A DNA stretch of 64,000 nt from Methanoperedens sp049303315. GTDB taxonomy: Archaea > Halobacteriota > Methanosarcinia > Methanosarcinales > Methanoperedenaceae. Both the position numbers and the translations under genes were made by a program. Of the stretch, positions 16,971 to 26,838 are shown one piece after another. Where the stretch lies: the NCBI GenBank assembly GCA_049303315.1, contig JBAQMZ010000029.1:62001-126000 (forward strand), written 5' to 3'. A model generated the notes under the pieces. The model did no database searches. It saw nothing but the letters and a program-made list of their open reading frames with translations, and was not told where the DNA came from. How positions within the stretch are numbered: position 1 is the first letter of the stretch; every line of letters starts with the position of its first letter.

Positions 16971-17786
16971 ATGGCTTGGAACATTAAAGGCAAAGTTTGC
17001 ATTGTCACTGGCGCTGCCGGATTACTGGGGGCACAGTTTTCGGACGCGCTGCTTGAGGCGGATGGGCTTGTCTGTTTGCTGGATATCGATCATCCAAAGT
17101 TGAATGAGACAACAAAGAAATTGGAGACAAAATACTCCAATCGCTGTCTTGCCATAGTTGCTGATATTACAGATGAAAAAAGTATTATTCAAGCTCACGA
17201 TAGCATTTTAGCAAAGTTCGGTAGAATAGATGTCTTGATAAACAACGCAGCTAATAATCCTAAGGTGGGAAAGATGGGGACAGAAGGCTTTTCAAGGGTA
17301 GAAAACTTCAAGCTGGAGCAGTGGGATGGAGATATCGCGGTCGGTTTGACTGGTGCTTTTTTGTGTTGCAAGATATTTGGTTCCGAAATGGCCAAGAATA
17401 GGAGCGGCGTCATAGTAAATATAGCCTCTGATTTGTCAGTCATTGCGCCAGACCAAAGAATCTACCAGGATCCCTCACTGGATCGGGAGGCTCAACCAGT
17501 GAAACCGGTTACGTATTCTGTAATCAAAACAGGATTATTGGGCTTAACCCGCTATTTAGCCACCTACTGGGCTGACTATGGAATAAGGGTCAATGCGCTC
17601 TCACTTGGTGGCGTTTATACAGATCAGCCTGATGATTTCGTGAAGCGCCTTACTAATTTGATTCCGATGGGAAGAATGGCTACCATTGATGAATATAGAG
17701 ATGCCATTCTATTTCTCTCTTCGGATGCTTCAAAATACATGACCGGCCAGAATCTAGTCATAGATGGTGGCAGGACTATTTGGTAA
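16971..17786 (+). CDS. Short-chain dehydrogenase (PtmA-like)
   Basis: A classical SDR of 271 residues. The cofactor loop is VTGAAGLLGAQFSDAL, NNAANNP is the NAG-type strand, and the catalytic Ser and YSVIK (YxxxK) are present. The C-terminal FLSSDASKYMTGQNLVIDGG is standard. Residues around RIYQDPSLDREAQPVKPV form an insertion before the catalytic Tyr that is seen in PtmA-type proteins of flagellin and capsule glycan loci. Likely an oxidoreductase in the legionaminic/nonulosonic-type branch. ATG 16971 chosen because homology begins there. Confidence 0.85.
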   Translation: MAWNIKGKVCIVTGAAGLLGAQFSDALLEADGLVCLLDIDHPKLNETTKKLETKYSNRCLAIVADITDEKSIIQAHDSILAKFGRIDVLINNAANNPKVGKMGTEGFSRVENFKLEQWDGDIAVGLTGAFLCCKIFGSEMAKNRSGVIVNIASDLSVIAPDQRIYQDPSLDREAQPVKPVTYSVIKTGLLGLTRYLATYWADYGIRVNALSLGGVYTDQPDDFVKRLTNLIPMGRMATIDEYRDAILFLSSDASKYMTGQNLVIDGGRTIW

Positions 17787-17809
17787 CAGGGAGAGCACGT
17801 AGGTAGAAT

Positions 17810-19531
17810 ATGATATCAAAAATCAAAACCAAAATACCTGAGAATTATAAAAATGTCTACAGAGACATAATGTACAATGTCGATGCGAGATTAAATAGGA
17901 TTTACCTGCTATCGAAGGACCATGACCAGTTGATGCGGCGCATTGTCGCTGAGGCTGACGCCTACGTCGTGGAGAACAACATCCCTAAAAGAAAGCGAAT
18001 TGTATACCCAACCAGCTATCTGCATGTTCGGTTTAATCGAGTTGTCGATTATATTCTCGCTCTCTCATTGAAACTTCGTGGAGCTGAGCTTATCCCTGTT
18101 TTGTGTAACGGATTTCACACAGAGCAATGCCCTGTGTGGGCGGGCGCTTTCGTAACAGACTTTGCTCAGCAGTGCCGTAAAACGTGTAATGACCCGGCAC
18201 GTATCCTGTGGGAGGAAATTCTGGGGTACCAACCTCTTAAACTCACCGACTATCGAGACAAAGGTGACCGAAATATTGCCGAACAAGCTATTGCCGGGAT
18301 TAATCATGAGAATTATGGAGATTATATGTTTAATGGTTATGAGGTCGGTCACCAGGTGGCTGAGGTTGTTGCCAACAACAATAACCTTGGTAAGGTTTTG
18401 CCTGGTCAGCCGTTTGAGCACGAATTGCGAGTGCATGGAGTGAATGCCGTTCGAATGTTGCTAGCCTATGATCGGCTGATCAAAGATGTGCAACCAGATG
18501 TCTGTGTAGGCTCATTACATGATCACTACCAATGGTCTACGCTTTACCATATCGCAAGAAACGTTGGCATAAGCTATTATTCCCACACAATGATCGAAAA
18601 GTCAGGATGTGTCCACTTCGGCAAGAATGTAGATAGAGTTTGTGAAGTTATCGGCGCTTGGCCCTCATTTCGAGAGACACCCATTGGACCCGAAACCTGG
18701 CAGAAGTTCGATCGGTATATGGCGAAGAAAGCCGATGGAAAAGTCACTTGTTTTGATATCTATCCGGAGCGTGGCGCCAAGGAGCTGGAGGAACAAAAAT
18801 CGAAGTTGGATCCTGATAAACCGATAGCCTTTTTTCCATGCAACGTCCCCTGGGATAATGCTATCCACAACTATTGTTTCGTATCAAAGGACAAGGAAAT
18901 CATCGAGCTGATCCATAAGACCGTTCGTTATTTCAAACGACATCCCGAGTTCCAACTAATCATTAAAGCACATCCATACGAACAGACATTCAAATCCTTC
19001 AAGTTCCTACCGCACACATTGAGGCACATTTTAGAAAGTCTGGATGAGCCCTTGGGCCCAAACATCTTCTTTATAGATGCCGACTCGCCTATATCTTCTT
19101 TTGATATCTATCCAATCGTTGACCTCGGTATTGTTCATTCCAGTCGATCAGGATGTGAACTCGCTATGTACGGTGTTCCTGTTATTTTAACTGGTGATAA
19201 CCACTACCGAGGTAAAGGATTCACCATTGATGTTTCAAGCGAAGAAGAATTCTATGATAGTATACAGAGTGTTCTTACGCATGGTGAAAGTAAAGAGGCT
19301 GTCGAAGAACGAATTCAGTTGAGTCGAAAATATTGGCTACTCTATGACAATCATGGATTTGTGAATCTGAATTTATTCAACCAGGGGTGGACTAAACCCG
19401 TAGAGTTGTTGTTCGACAGTTTGGATGATTTTCTGCCGGGGAAGAACACCAAGTTGGACTACGTCTGTGATGCCATTTTAAGCGGCGAGCCGATTTTTGG
19501 GGATTCACGTTGGCCTCCTATTAGCCTCTGA
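17810..19531 (+). CDS. KpsS/LipB-like capsule glycosyltransferase
   Basis: A 573-residue protein without clear membrane segments. The C-terminal half has IIKAHPYEQ and then VHSSRSGCELAMYGVPVIL, a layout shared by capsule-synthesis (KpsS/KpsC-like) and related GT-B enzymes that act on ulosonic acids. The N-terminal third (RKRIVYPTSYLHVRF, LRGAELIPVLCNGF) also fits that group. It ends the nonulosonic-acid-like module, so it may add that sugar from its CMP form. Donor and acceptor are not visible from sequence. Confidence 0.6.
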   Translation: MISKIKTKIPENYKNVYRDIMYNVDARLNRIYLLSKDHDQLMRRIVAEADAYVVENNIPKRKRIVYPTSYLHVRFNRVVDYILALSLKLRGAELIPVLCNGFHTEQCPVWAGAFVTDFAQQCRKTCNDPARILWEEILGYQPLKLTDYRDKGDRNIAEQAIAGINHENYGDYMFNGYEVGHQVAEVVANNNNLGKVLPGQPFEHELRVHGVNAVRMLLAYDRLIKDVQPDVCVGSLHDHYQWSTLYHIARNVGISYYSHTMIEKSGCVHFGKNVDRVCEVIGAWPSFRETPIGPETWQKFDRYMAKKADGKVTCFDIYPERGAKELEEQKSKLDPDKPIAFFPCNVPWDNAIHNYCFVSKDKEIIELIHKTVRYFKRHPEFQLIIKAHPYEQTFKSFKFLPHTLRHILESLDEPLGPNIFFIDADSPISSFDIYPIVDLGIVHSSRSGCELAMYGVPVILTGDNHYRGKGFTIDVSSEEEFYDSIQSVLTHGESKEAVEERIQLSRKYWLLYDNHGFVNLNLFNQGWTKPVELLFDSLDDFLPGKNTKLDYVCDAILSGEPIFGDSRWPPISL

Positions 19532-19602
19532 ACGTTTTGTCTAAACCCGATAAGAAAATAGAAGGGGTAAGGAAATGATATGACAATGAATAATGTGAAG
19601 TG

Positions 19603-19875
19603 ACATCTTTGGATCATATGGTAGAAGTGGAATCATTCCTCAAATTGATTTTATAAAAATGGATATTGAAGGTGCTGAGATATTAGCGTTGAAAGGAACA
19701 AAGAACACAATAAAGAAATATAAACCAAAACTACCGATTGCTTCGTATCATGAATATGAAAATGCTAACATCATCACAGATTTTTCTTAATTACAGACCA
19801 GATTATAAACTAATATTTGGTGGATGCTACATTTTTGAAAAACCATTCAGGCCATTTATTGTATATGCATATTGA
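19603..19875 (+). pseudogene. Decayed FkbM-family methyltransferase
   Basis: The 444-bp gap after 19531 holds an FkbM C-terminal half broken over three frames: TSLDHMVEVE, then IDFIKMDIEGAEILALKG with KPKLPIASYHEYEN ending in TAA, then LNYRPDYKLIFGG and EKPFRPFIVYAY ending in TGA at 19873. KMDIEGAE is the FkbM motif. At least two frameshifts and a missing 5' end show the gene is dead. The rest of the gap (19876-19975) is AT-rich with TATA-like tracts that may hold the promoter of the next gene. Confidence 0.8.
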
Positions 19876-19975
19876 TAAAAATGTAATAAGAAATAATATG
19901 TTTCAATATATTAAATAATATAAACATCTATAAAATCTAAAGTAAAATAATACAAAGAGAAGAGGGGCTAAAAAT

Positions 19976-21010
19976 ATGACGAAAGTGTTAATTACAGGGT
20001 GTGCAGGATTCATAGGGAGTCATCTAACTGAATATTTTCTGAAAGAAGGCTCTAAAGTTATCGGGATCGATGATCTTTCCAGAAAAGGTAGCAAATCAAA
20101 TCTAAAATTTCTTTTAGAAACGAAGAATTTCGAATTTTACGAACAAGATATTCGCGATTTCGAAAATATAATAAAAATCTTTAAAAAAAGTGGCCCATTC
20201 GACCTGATAATTCATGAAGCAGCCCAGGTAGCAGTAACCACTAGCGTTATCAATCCACGGGAGGATTTTGAAATAAATGCATTGGGAACATTCAATTTAC
20301 TTGAGGCTACTAGACTCTATTCTCCTGATGCTTTCTTTGAGTTTGCATCGACGAATAAAGTATATGGTAAAATGTCTAACATTAAAATTGTACAAAAAAA
20401 TGCTCGTTATGAATACTCAGATTCCTCTTTTGGTATAGACGAAGGGTATCCCTTAGATTTTTATTCTCCCTACGGTTGCTCTAAAGGGGCCGCAGACCAG
20501 TATGTTCGAGATTATAATAGGATATACGGACTTAAAACTGTAGTCTTACGTCAGTCCTGCATCTACGGAACCAAGCAGTTTGGCATCGAAGATCAAGGTT
20601 GGATTGCTTGGTTTACTATTGCTTCGCTATTAGAGAAGCCACTTACAATCTATGGAGATGGTAAGCAAATCCGAGATGTCTTATGGATTGATGATTTAAT
20701 TGATGCTTATGTGAAAATGTTTCATAATGCCGACAGAATTGCAGGTGAAATATTCAATATTGGAGGTGGGCGAGAGAACACTCTGTCGCTTATCGAGCTG
20801 GTGGATATTTTGAAACAGGAAGGAATCTTAAAAATTGAACCGGTTTACTCCAACTGGCGGCCTGGTGATCAAAAGGTTTTTGTATGCAACATAAATAAAG
20901 CGTACGAAGCTGTGGGGTGGAAACCAACTACTACACCAAGGACAGGAGTAAAGAAGCTGATTGATTGGGCATTTGATAACAAAAATTTGCTTAAGAAATT
21001 TGTGGGGTAA
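19976..21010 (+). CDS. NDP-sugar epimerase, CDP-paratose 2-epimerase-like
   Basis: A 344-residue extended SDR. The NAD loop is TGCAGFIGSHLTEYF, the catalytic triad is in FASTNKVYG and YGCSK (YxxxK). The blocks RQSCIYGTKQFGIEDQGWIAWF and GDGKQIRDVLWIDDLIDAY are characteristic of CDP-tyvelose/paratose 2-epimerases rather than UDP-glucose 4-epimerases. CDP-sugar genes (rfbF, rfbG) lie 10 kb downstream, which fits. It is preceded by an AGAGAAGAGGGG ribosome-binding site and begins an AT-rich block. Confidence 0.75.
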   Translation: MTKVLITGCAGFIGSHLTEYFLKEGSKVIGIDDLSRKGSKSNLKFLLETKNFEFYEQDIRDFENIIKIFKKSGPFDLIIHEAAQVAVTTSVINPREDFEINALGTFNLLEATRLYSPDAFFEFASTNKVYGKMSNIKIVQKNARYEYSDSSFGIDEGYPLDFYSPYGCSKGAADQYVRDYNRIYGLKTVVLRQSCIYGTKQFGIEDQGWIAWFTIASLLEKPLTIYGDGKQIRDVLWIDDLIDAYVKMFHNADRIAGEIFNIGGGRENTLSLIELVDILKQEGILKIEPVYSNWRPGDQKVFVCNINKAYEAVGWKPTTTPRTGVKKLIDWAFDNKNLLKKFVG

Positions 21011-21013
21011 TCA

Positions 21014-22159
21014 ATGAAAGTATCAATAATTATACCAACACATAATCGAGCCAATTCACTTAAAAAAACCATCGAGAGCATTGTTGAAATACGAAATGAA
21101 GCCGATATTGAATTAATTGTTGTAGATAACAATTCAACGGACAATACAAAAAATATCATTGAAAGTTATTCGGATATAGCTCATTACGTTTTCGAAGAAA
21201 ATACATCATTTACAAAGGCTAGAGAAACCGGGGCGAAAAACTCTAAAGGTGACATCTTATTATATTTGGATGATGACGTCATCGTTCATCCGGGGTCATT
21301 GAAAGAAATCACCTCAATTTTCGGAAATTATCTCGATTGTGGAGTTATTGCAGGAAAAATATTGCCCCAATACGAAGAGAGTCCACCAGATTGGGCACTA
21401 GCCTGCCAAAGAAGTTTTAACGGCTGGTCGCTATATAATTCCGAAGAGATGCCCCATCTTGGCATAGGTTTTCAAGAAGTCACTTGGGCTGCTGGCCCTA
21501 TGATGGCTATACGCAAAGATGCCTATATTAAAGTTGGTGGTTTTCCCCCAGATACTATCGGAGTCGAAACGAATAATCAAACCAGAACATTTCGTAAATT
21601 GTATATTGGTCCAGGTGATGTTGGATTGTGTGAAAAAATTCGAAATTTTGGATACAAAGTTTATTATTCACCTAACATTTCATGTTGTCATATCATTTCA
21701 AAAATTAGATTTACAGTTCCCTTTTGGAGATCTAGAGTGATAGGTGAAGCACAGTATAACGCAATTACTAATAGAGAGTTCCGTAAATTGAGTAAATGGA
21801 AATTATGGAAGGAACATATTAAATCAAAACATATGTACAATGGATGGAAAAAAAGGCTGATTACACGGCTTAAAGCCAATGAAGCATTCATGTTGCAAAC
21901 TAATTTTAGTGGGATGTTGTTCGAAGAATTATGGCTTCAGTATTACAGATCGTATATCGAAATGGATAAGATACTGAATAAATATCCCGATCTCAGCGAA
22001 CTTCTATGGGATATCGGGTTAAATGGAGTATCTGATAGCGAGTTCGAGGAGGTAATTACCAAATTCCCATCCGATTATATTAAATTGATAGAATCAGAAA
22101 AAATGCATTCTGAAGAGCCGATTATATCAATTGATGCGTTGAATTCATTTGGGTTTTAA
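21014..22159 (+). CDS. Family 2 glycosyltransferase
   Basis: A 381-residue GT-A protein. The N-terminus VSIIIPTHNRANSLKKTIESI, VVDNNSTDNT and YLDDDVIVHPG (DDD metal and donor site) are the GT2 core. AAGPMMAIRKDAY and PGDVGLCEKIRNFGYKVYY form the acceptor side. A C-terminal helical extension of about 110 residues has no recognised motif. It follows the epimerase by 3 bp, so the two are co-transcribed. Confidence 0.88.
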   Translation: MKVSIIIPTHNRANSLKKTIESIVEIRNEADIELIVVDNNSTDNTKNIIESYSDIAHYVFEENTSFTKARETGAKNSKGDILLYLDDDVIVHPGSLKEITSIFGNYLDCGVIAGKILPQYEESPPDWALACQRSFNGWSLYNSEEMPHLGIGFQEVTWAAGPMMAIRKDAYIKVGGFPPDTIGVETNNQTRTFRKLYIGPGDVGLCEKIRNFGYKVYYSPNISCCHIISKIRFTVPFWRSRVIGEAQYNAITNREFRKLSKWKLWKEHIKSKHMYNGWKKRLITRLKANEAFMLQTNFSGMLFEELWLQYYRSYIEMDKILNKYPDLSELLWDIGLNGVSDSEFEEVITKFPSDYIKLIESEKMHSEEPIISIDALNSFGF

Positions 22160-22213
22160 TATAAATATATAAAATATAAAATCTATTCGCTCGAAAATGA
22201 TATTGGAGTCTTT

Positions 22214-23068
22214 ATGAAAAAATTTGTTAATAAAATTATAAAAAAAATATTGCCAACACCTGATCTTAGACCTATTTTATATAATAATCAGGCTTTTCAA
22301 AGACAACTGCATTTTTATTATCAATTCCTAAAAAACCAGAAACTATTGCTTCCTGCATTTCAAGAAACTGGTTTCCGTGTTTATTCACAAAATGATGAAG
22401 ATGGTTTGTTCCTATACATTTTCTCACAAATAGGAACAAAAAATAAAGTCTTAGTGGATGTTGCCTTTGGATCACCTTATGGGGCAAATACTACTAATCT
22501 AATATGTAATTGGGGTTGGACTGGACTTCTTATTGAGGGGGGAAATGTTGATAAATCGAAAAAGTTCTTTGATACACATCCTGATACTTTTGTTTTTCCG
22601 CCTAAAATCAAGAGTGCATGGGTTACTGCTGAAAATATAAATGAACTTTTGAGAGAAAACGGAATTACAGATGAGATTGATTTGCTTTCATTAGATGTTG
22701 ATGGGGTAGATTACTGGTTATGGAAAAGCTTAAAAGAAATTAATCCACGAGTTGTAGTTTTGGAGTATATGAATATTTGGGGACCAGATAAAGCGATGAC
22801 AGTTCCATATAAGCCGGATTTTAACCGTTTTGATACACACCCTGATTTTTTTGGAGCATCACTTCTTGCTTTTGTAAAACTTGGCAAAGAAAAAGGATAT
22901 AGATTAATTGGTTGCAATAAATATGGATTTAACGCTTTTTTTATCCGAAATGATATTGGTATTGATGTATTTCCAGAAATATCACCAGATGATTGTTTAA
23001 AACATCCGCAAGCATTAGATAAAAATCGTCTTTCTGCTGTTGAGAAATTAGGTTGGATTGAAGTATAG
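22214..23068 (+). CDS. FkbM-like methyltransferase-fold protein
   Basis: A 284-residue protein. NKVLVDVAFGSPYGANTTNLI resembles SAM motif I, GLLIEGGNVDKSKKFF the post-I acidic strand, and LLSLDVDGVDYWLWKSL aligns with the FkbM KxDxEGxE region. VVVLEYMNIWGPD and KEKGYRLIGCNKYGFNAFFI are also common in this family. The SAM-binding loop is atypical, so catalytic activity is uncertain. The gene is AT-rich and sits between a GT2 and a cupin gene. Confidence 0.6.
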   Translation: MKKFVNKIIKKILPTPDLRPILYNNQAFQRQLHFYYQFLKNQKLLLPAFQETGFRVYSQNDEDGLFLYIFSQIGTKNKVLVDVAFGSPYGANTTNLICNWGWTGLLIEGGNVDKSKKFFDTHPDTFVFPPKIKSAWVTAENINELLRENGITDEIDLLSLDVDGVDYWLWKSLKEINPRVVVLEYMNIWGPDKAMTVPYKPDFNRFDTHPDFFGASLLAFVKLGKEKGYRLIGCNKYGFNAFFIRNDIGIDVFPEISPDDCLKHPQALDKNRLSAVEKLGWIEV

Positions 23069-23080
23069 GGGTATAAAATT

Positions 23081-23491
23081 ATGTTTGAAAACATTGTTAA
23101 CAAAAACCACCTCATCGCCATCATCCTCTATAACGAATTCACCAAAGACGGCATCGAATTCTTCAGCCCCGGCGATTTCTCCCAGCAGCTCGGGTACATG
23201 AAGCGCAAAAAAGGCGACACCATACAGGAACATAAACACCTGCTGCACCTTCGCGAGATAAAATTCACCCAGGAGACGCTGTTCATAAAAAAAGGGCGCG
23301 TAAAGGTTAATTTTTATGACGAAGATAATATTTACTTCACCAGCCGGGAACTTAAGACAGGTGATGTCATATTGCTTGCATCAGGAGGGCATGGGTTTGA
23401 GTTCCTTGAGGAGACAGAGATCATTGAAGTGAAACAGGGCCCTTATGCAGGGGATAAGGATAAGGAGCGTTTTAATGGAGTTAAAAAATGA
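23081..23491 (+). CDS. Small cupin-fold sugar-cluster protein
   Basis: A 136-residue protein with one cupin barrel: EHKHLLHLREIKFTQETLFIKKGRVKVNFYD matches cupin motif 1 (H-x-H, then E and G), and LKTGDVILLASGGHGFEFLEE matches motif 2. Such proteins are often encoded next to DegT aminotransferases in glycan loci and may be isomerases or metal-binding accessories. It overlaps the following aminotransferase gene by 4 bp. More GC-rich than the upstream genes. Function unknown. Confidence 0.7.
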   Translation: MFENIVNKNHLIAIILYNEFTKDGIEFFSPGDFSQQLGYMKRKKGDTIQEHKHLLHLREIKFTQETLFIKKGRVKVNFYDEDNIYFTSRELKTGDVILLASGGHGFEFLEETEIIEVKQGPYAGDKDKERFNGVKK

Positions 23492-24624
23492 TCCCTGTCA
23501 ATGAACCGTTACTCAACGGGCGCGAAAAAGAACTTCTGGCGCAGTGCATCGATACAGGCTGGATATCATCAGACGGTCCGTTCGTCAGGGAATTTGAAGA
23601 AAACTTCTCAAGATATATAGGAGTACAGCACGGCGTTGCTGTATGCAATGGAACCGCTGCGCTTGAAGCTGCTCTATACGGTATCGGCATAAAAAAGGGT
23701 AATGAGGTCCTAATGCCCTCTTTTACCATAATTTCGTGTGCCATAGCCGTCCTTCGCCTGGGTGCAAAGCCAGTGCTTGTGGATATAGACCCAGAGACCT
23801 GGAATATGGATACCTCACATATCAGATCAAAGATAACCTCGAAAACAAAAGCCATCATGCCTGTGCATATCTACGGTCATCCTGTGGACATGGATCCTGT
23901 TTTTGAGCTCGCAGAGAAGCATGACCTGAAAATCGTTGAGGATGCTGCCGAAGTCCACGGCGCGCAATATCTCAGCAAAGTGAGAGGGAATAAATGGCTT
24001 AAATGCGGCAGTATGGGCGATGCTGCTGCTTTCTCTTTCTATGCAAATAAGATCATTACCACAGGTGAAGGAGGCATGGTGGTTACAGATGATCCTCAAA
24101 TAGCAGAGCGCGCTGCATCCTACCGGAACCTCTGTTTCAAACCCGAAAAGCGCTTTTATCATACAGAACTCGGTTATAATTTCAGGATGACCAATCTTCA
24201 GGCAGCTATAGGGGTTGCACAGCTTGAAAGAGTGGAAGAATTCATATCAATAAAAAGGTCTCTTGGTGAATATTACAGGAAGAGATTATCAACTATTCCA
24301 GGCGTGCGATTTCAGGTGGAAATGCCCTATGCAAGATCGGTTTACTGGATGTATTCCATTGAACTTGATGAATCCTTCGGAGTAAATGCAGAAACAATGA
24401 TGGCAGGACTCAAGGAGAAAGGTATCGGCACGCGCCCGTTCTTTATGGGGTTGCATGCGCAGCCTGTTCTGAGGGAAATGGGGCTTTTTAGAGGCGAAGA
24501 TTATCCAAATACAGAAAAGGCGTATAAGCAGGGTTTATATCTGCCCTCTGGAATGACCTTAACAAGATCACAAATTGATATAGTATGCAATGCAATAGAG
24601 GAAATTATGAGAAAAGGTGGATAA
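23488..24624 (+). CDS. DegT/DnrJ/EryC1 aminotransferase (perosamine-synthase-like)
   Basis: A 378-residue PLP enzyme with the catalytic lysine in SFYANKIITTGEGG. IPVNEPLLNGREKELLAQCIDTGWISSDGPFV is the typical N-terminus of perosamine synthase and PseC/PglE-type 4-aminotransferases, and RPFFMGLHAQP with LPSGMTLTRSQI the typical C-terminus. It overlaps the cupin gene by 4 bp and is followed at once by a methyltransferase, suggesting formation and then modification of a 4-amino-4,6-dideoxy sugar. The NDP carrier is unknown. Confidence 0.88.
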   Translation: MIPVNEPLLNGREKELLAQCIDTGWISSDGPFVREFEENFSRYIGVQHGVAVCNGTAALEAALYGIGIKKGNEVLMPSFTIISCAIAVLRLGAKPVLVDIDPETWNMDTSHIRSKITSKTKAIMPVHIYGHPVDMDPVFELAEKHDLKIVEDAAEVHGAQYLSKVRGNKWLKCGSMGDAAAFSFYANKIITTGEGGMVVTDDPQIAERAASYRNLCFKPEKRFYHTELGYNFRMTNLQAAIGVAQLERVEEFISIKRSLGEYYRKRLSTIPGVRFQVEMPYARSVYWMYSIELDESFGVNAETMMAGLKEKGIGTRPFFMGLHAQPVLREMGLFRGEDYPNTEKAYKQGLYLPSGMTLTRSQIDIVCNAIEEIMRKGG

Positions 24625-24625
24625 G

Positions 24626-25399
24626 ATGGATGTTTTCGGAAGTTATTCAAAATATTATGATTTATTTTATAAAGACAAGGATTATCCCGCAGAAATTAAT
24701 TTCATAAACTCTTTGATAAAAAAATATGCAAACGGATCTGTAAAAACCATACTGGACATGGGATGTGGAACTGGTGGGCATGCATTTTTACTCGTTGAAA
24801 AAGGATATATCGTCACAGGGGTCGATAGGTCTGAAGCCATGTTATCCATTGCAAAAGAAAAAGCTAAAAAATCAAAGATTCATGTGGATTTTATTGAAGT
24901 AGACATACGTGATTTCAATTTAAATAAGAAATTCGATGCGATTATTTCCATGTTCGCTGTGATGGGATACCAAACAACAAATGAAGATTTCGAGAAGGCT
25001 CTATTAAGTGCCGGTCAACATTTAAAATCGGGTGGATTGTTTATTTTCGATGTTTGGTTTGGCCCAACAGTTTTGGCGGAAAAGCCAGAAACAAGAATTC
25101 AGGAGTTTAAGAAAGATGGGATAAGAACAATTCGTATGGTAACACCGGAATTGAACCCTATTAGCCAGATCGTCAGTGTGAAATATACTATTTTTCAGAT
25201 TGATGGTAAAAAGGTCATTGCCGAAGTGGATGAGGTGCATGAAATGAGATTCTTTTTTATTCAGGAATTGAAATTGTTTCTAGAGGGTGCAGGATTTGAG
25301 ATGATAAAGGTTTGCCCTTTCTTGGATTCGGATAGAGAACCTCGACTGGGGGATTGGAATATATCAGTAGTGGCAAAAGCGTTTAATAAGAAAATTTAG
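24626..25399 (+). CDS. SAM-dependent methyltransferase
   Basis: A 257-residue class I methyltransferase: TILDMGCGTGGHAFLLVEKGY (motif I), GVDRSEAMLSIAKEKA (post-I), FDAIISMFAVMGYQTTNEDF and GLFIFDVWFGP. This subgroup is common as N-methyltransferases on amino sugars, which would suit the aminotransferase just upstream. The ATG at 24626 is chosen for the GGTGG site in front of it; a GTG at 24617 overlaps the previous stop. Confidence 0.82.
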   Translation: MDVFGSYSKYYDLFYKDKDYPAEINFINSLIKKYANGSVKTILDMGCGTGGHAFLLVEKGYIVTGVDRSEAMLSIAKEKAKKSKIHVDFIEVDIRDFNLNKKFDAIISMFAVMGYQTTNEDFEKALLSAGQHLKSGGLFIFDVWFGPTVLAEKPETRIQEFKKDGIRTIRMVTPELNPISQIVSVKYTIFQIDGKKVIAEVDEVHEMRFFFIQELKLFLEGAGFEMIKVCPFLDSDREPRLGDWNISVVAKAFNKKI

Positions 25400-25429
25400 A
25401 TGTGATGGATAAGATGATTAAAGGTGTAA

Positions 25430-26749
25430 ATGGCGTTTATGCTTCCTATTGAAATAAATAAGATGAAGGTGTCTATTGTAGTAATCGGGTTTCAAAAAGA
25501 AGACCACAAAATGCATCCGCATTTGTATGATTTTTTGCAGAATTTAAGGATTATATATGATGATGTTGTGTATATTGGAGATGGTGACCAATGTGAGAAT
25601 CTTTACTACATTGACCGTGATATACGGAATATTTTAGATGTTTTTAATTTCAAAAAATTGCATCATAATTACACAAATTTAAAACGTAAATGCGATGATA
25701 GTTTGAAACATGAAAGTGATAATATTTATGCTGAAACAATCTTCCTTAAACTTTTCTATCTTGCTGTAAAAAAATTCTTTGGTAGATTTTTTAATTTATA
25801 TAAAGATTTTCTTTCATATACTAAAAGAAAAAGAAGATTAATAAAGAATCTTAAAAATGTAAAAGTGAAATATGATGAAGGGTTCGTTTTAGCAATTGAT
25901 CCTACGTCATGGTTCGTTGCTGAAAAGTACTTTCCTGGGAAGGCTGTTTTCTGGAGTTATGATATTTTGACAAAGGATTATCCCCTAAGAATTAAAAACG
26001 GTTTTCTTGAAAAATTGATCACTTCTCAAGAGTTTTTAAAAGCAAAGGCACTAATAATTCAAGATGAACAGCGGAAAAAATTATTAGAAGAATCTGTGGG
26101 TATAAGTTTTCCAAATACAATATTCCTTCCTGTAAGTTTGAACGACTCGGAATTTTGTAGAAAAGCATCTGAAAACAGAATGAAAAGAAACGCATTTTCT
26201 ACCGTAAATATAGTTCAGAGTGGATGGATAGTAAAAAGCAGATGGAGCGATCAACTTATTGATGTATACCAGAACTGGCCAACTCGGTATGAATTAAATT
26301 TGCGCGGATTCGTAGGGGTTGATATAAAGAATATGTTATTAAATGTTAAAAGAAAGCCTCATGTGTCCGAATCTATCTATGACAATACCTGCCGTTCACA
26401 GATCCTCAATAATTACGATATTGGATTTGTAGGTTATACGGAAAAGGATAGTAACCATAAATATGCCGAAAATGCGTCTTCGCAGATGGTAGATTTTTTA
26501 AGACTTGGAATACCTGTGCTTGGGTGCGGGTCCTCTTTATTTAATGATTTTGTTAATAAGCAAAATATTGGAATGGGTATAACCTCCCCGGAAGAGATGG
26601 AAGAAGCGATCAAGAAAATAATAGATAATTATTCTTTTTTTTCCTACAATGCAAGAAAGTTATATGAATCAAGATTTAATTTAAATAACATTTTTAATAA
26701 TTATCTGAGTAGAGCTTTTGAAGAGATGTGCTTGGTAAAGACAAAGTAA
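25430..26749 (+). CDS. GT-B glycosyltransferase
   Basis: A 439-residue protein. The N-terminal part begins with VSIVVIGFQKEDHKMHPHLYDFL, a Rossmann-like start, and the C-terminal half has QSGWIVKSRWSDQLIDVY, IGFVGYTEKDSNHKYAENASSQMVDFLRLGIPVLGCG and MGITSPEEMEEAIKKI, the donor-binding pattern of GT4-like enzymes. No membrane segment. AT-rich. Could be a highly diverged member; specificity unknown. Confidence 0.65.
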   Translation: MAFMLPIEINKMKVSIVVIGFQKEDHKMHPHLYDFLQNLRIIYDDVVYIGDGDQCENLYYIDRDIRNILDVFNFKKLHHNYTNLKRKCDDSLKHESDNIYAETIFLKLFYLAVKKFFGRFFNLYKDFLSYTKRKRRLIKNLKNVKVKYDEGFVLAIDPTSWFVAEKYFPGKAVFWSYDILTKDYPLRIKNGFLEKLITSQEFLKAKALIIQDEQRKKLLEESVGISFPNTIFLPVSLNDSEFCRKASENRMKRNAFSTVNIVQSGWIVKSRWSDQLIDVYQNWPTRYELNLRGFVGVDIKNMLLNVKRKPHVSESIYDNTCRSQILNNYDIGFVGYTEKDSNHKYAENASSQMVDFLRLGIPVLGCGSSLFNDFVNKQNIGMGITSPEEMEEAIKKIIDNYSFFSYNARKLYESRFNLNNIFNNYLSRAFEEMCLVKTK

Positions 26750-26838
26750 TAGAGGAAAATCATAAAGGCTTATGGAAAGATGCGTTAATTGGAGTGAAAG
26801 CATAAATAACAAGCAAACGATTCAGTATAGCCCTTTGA

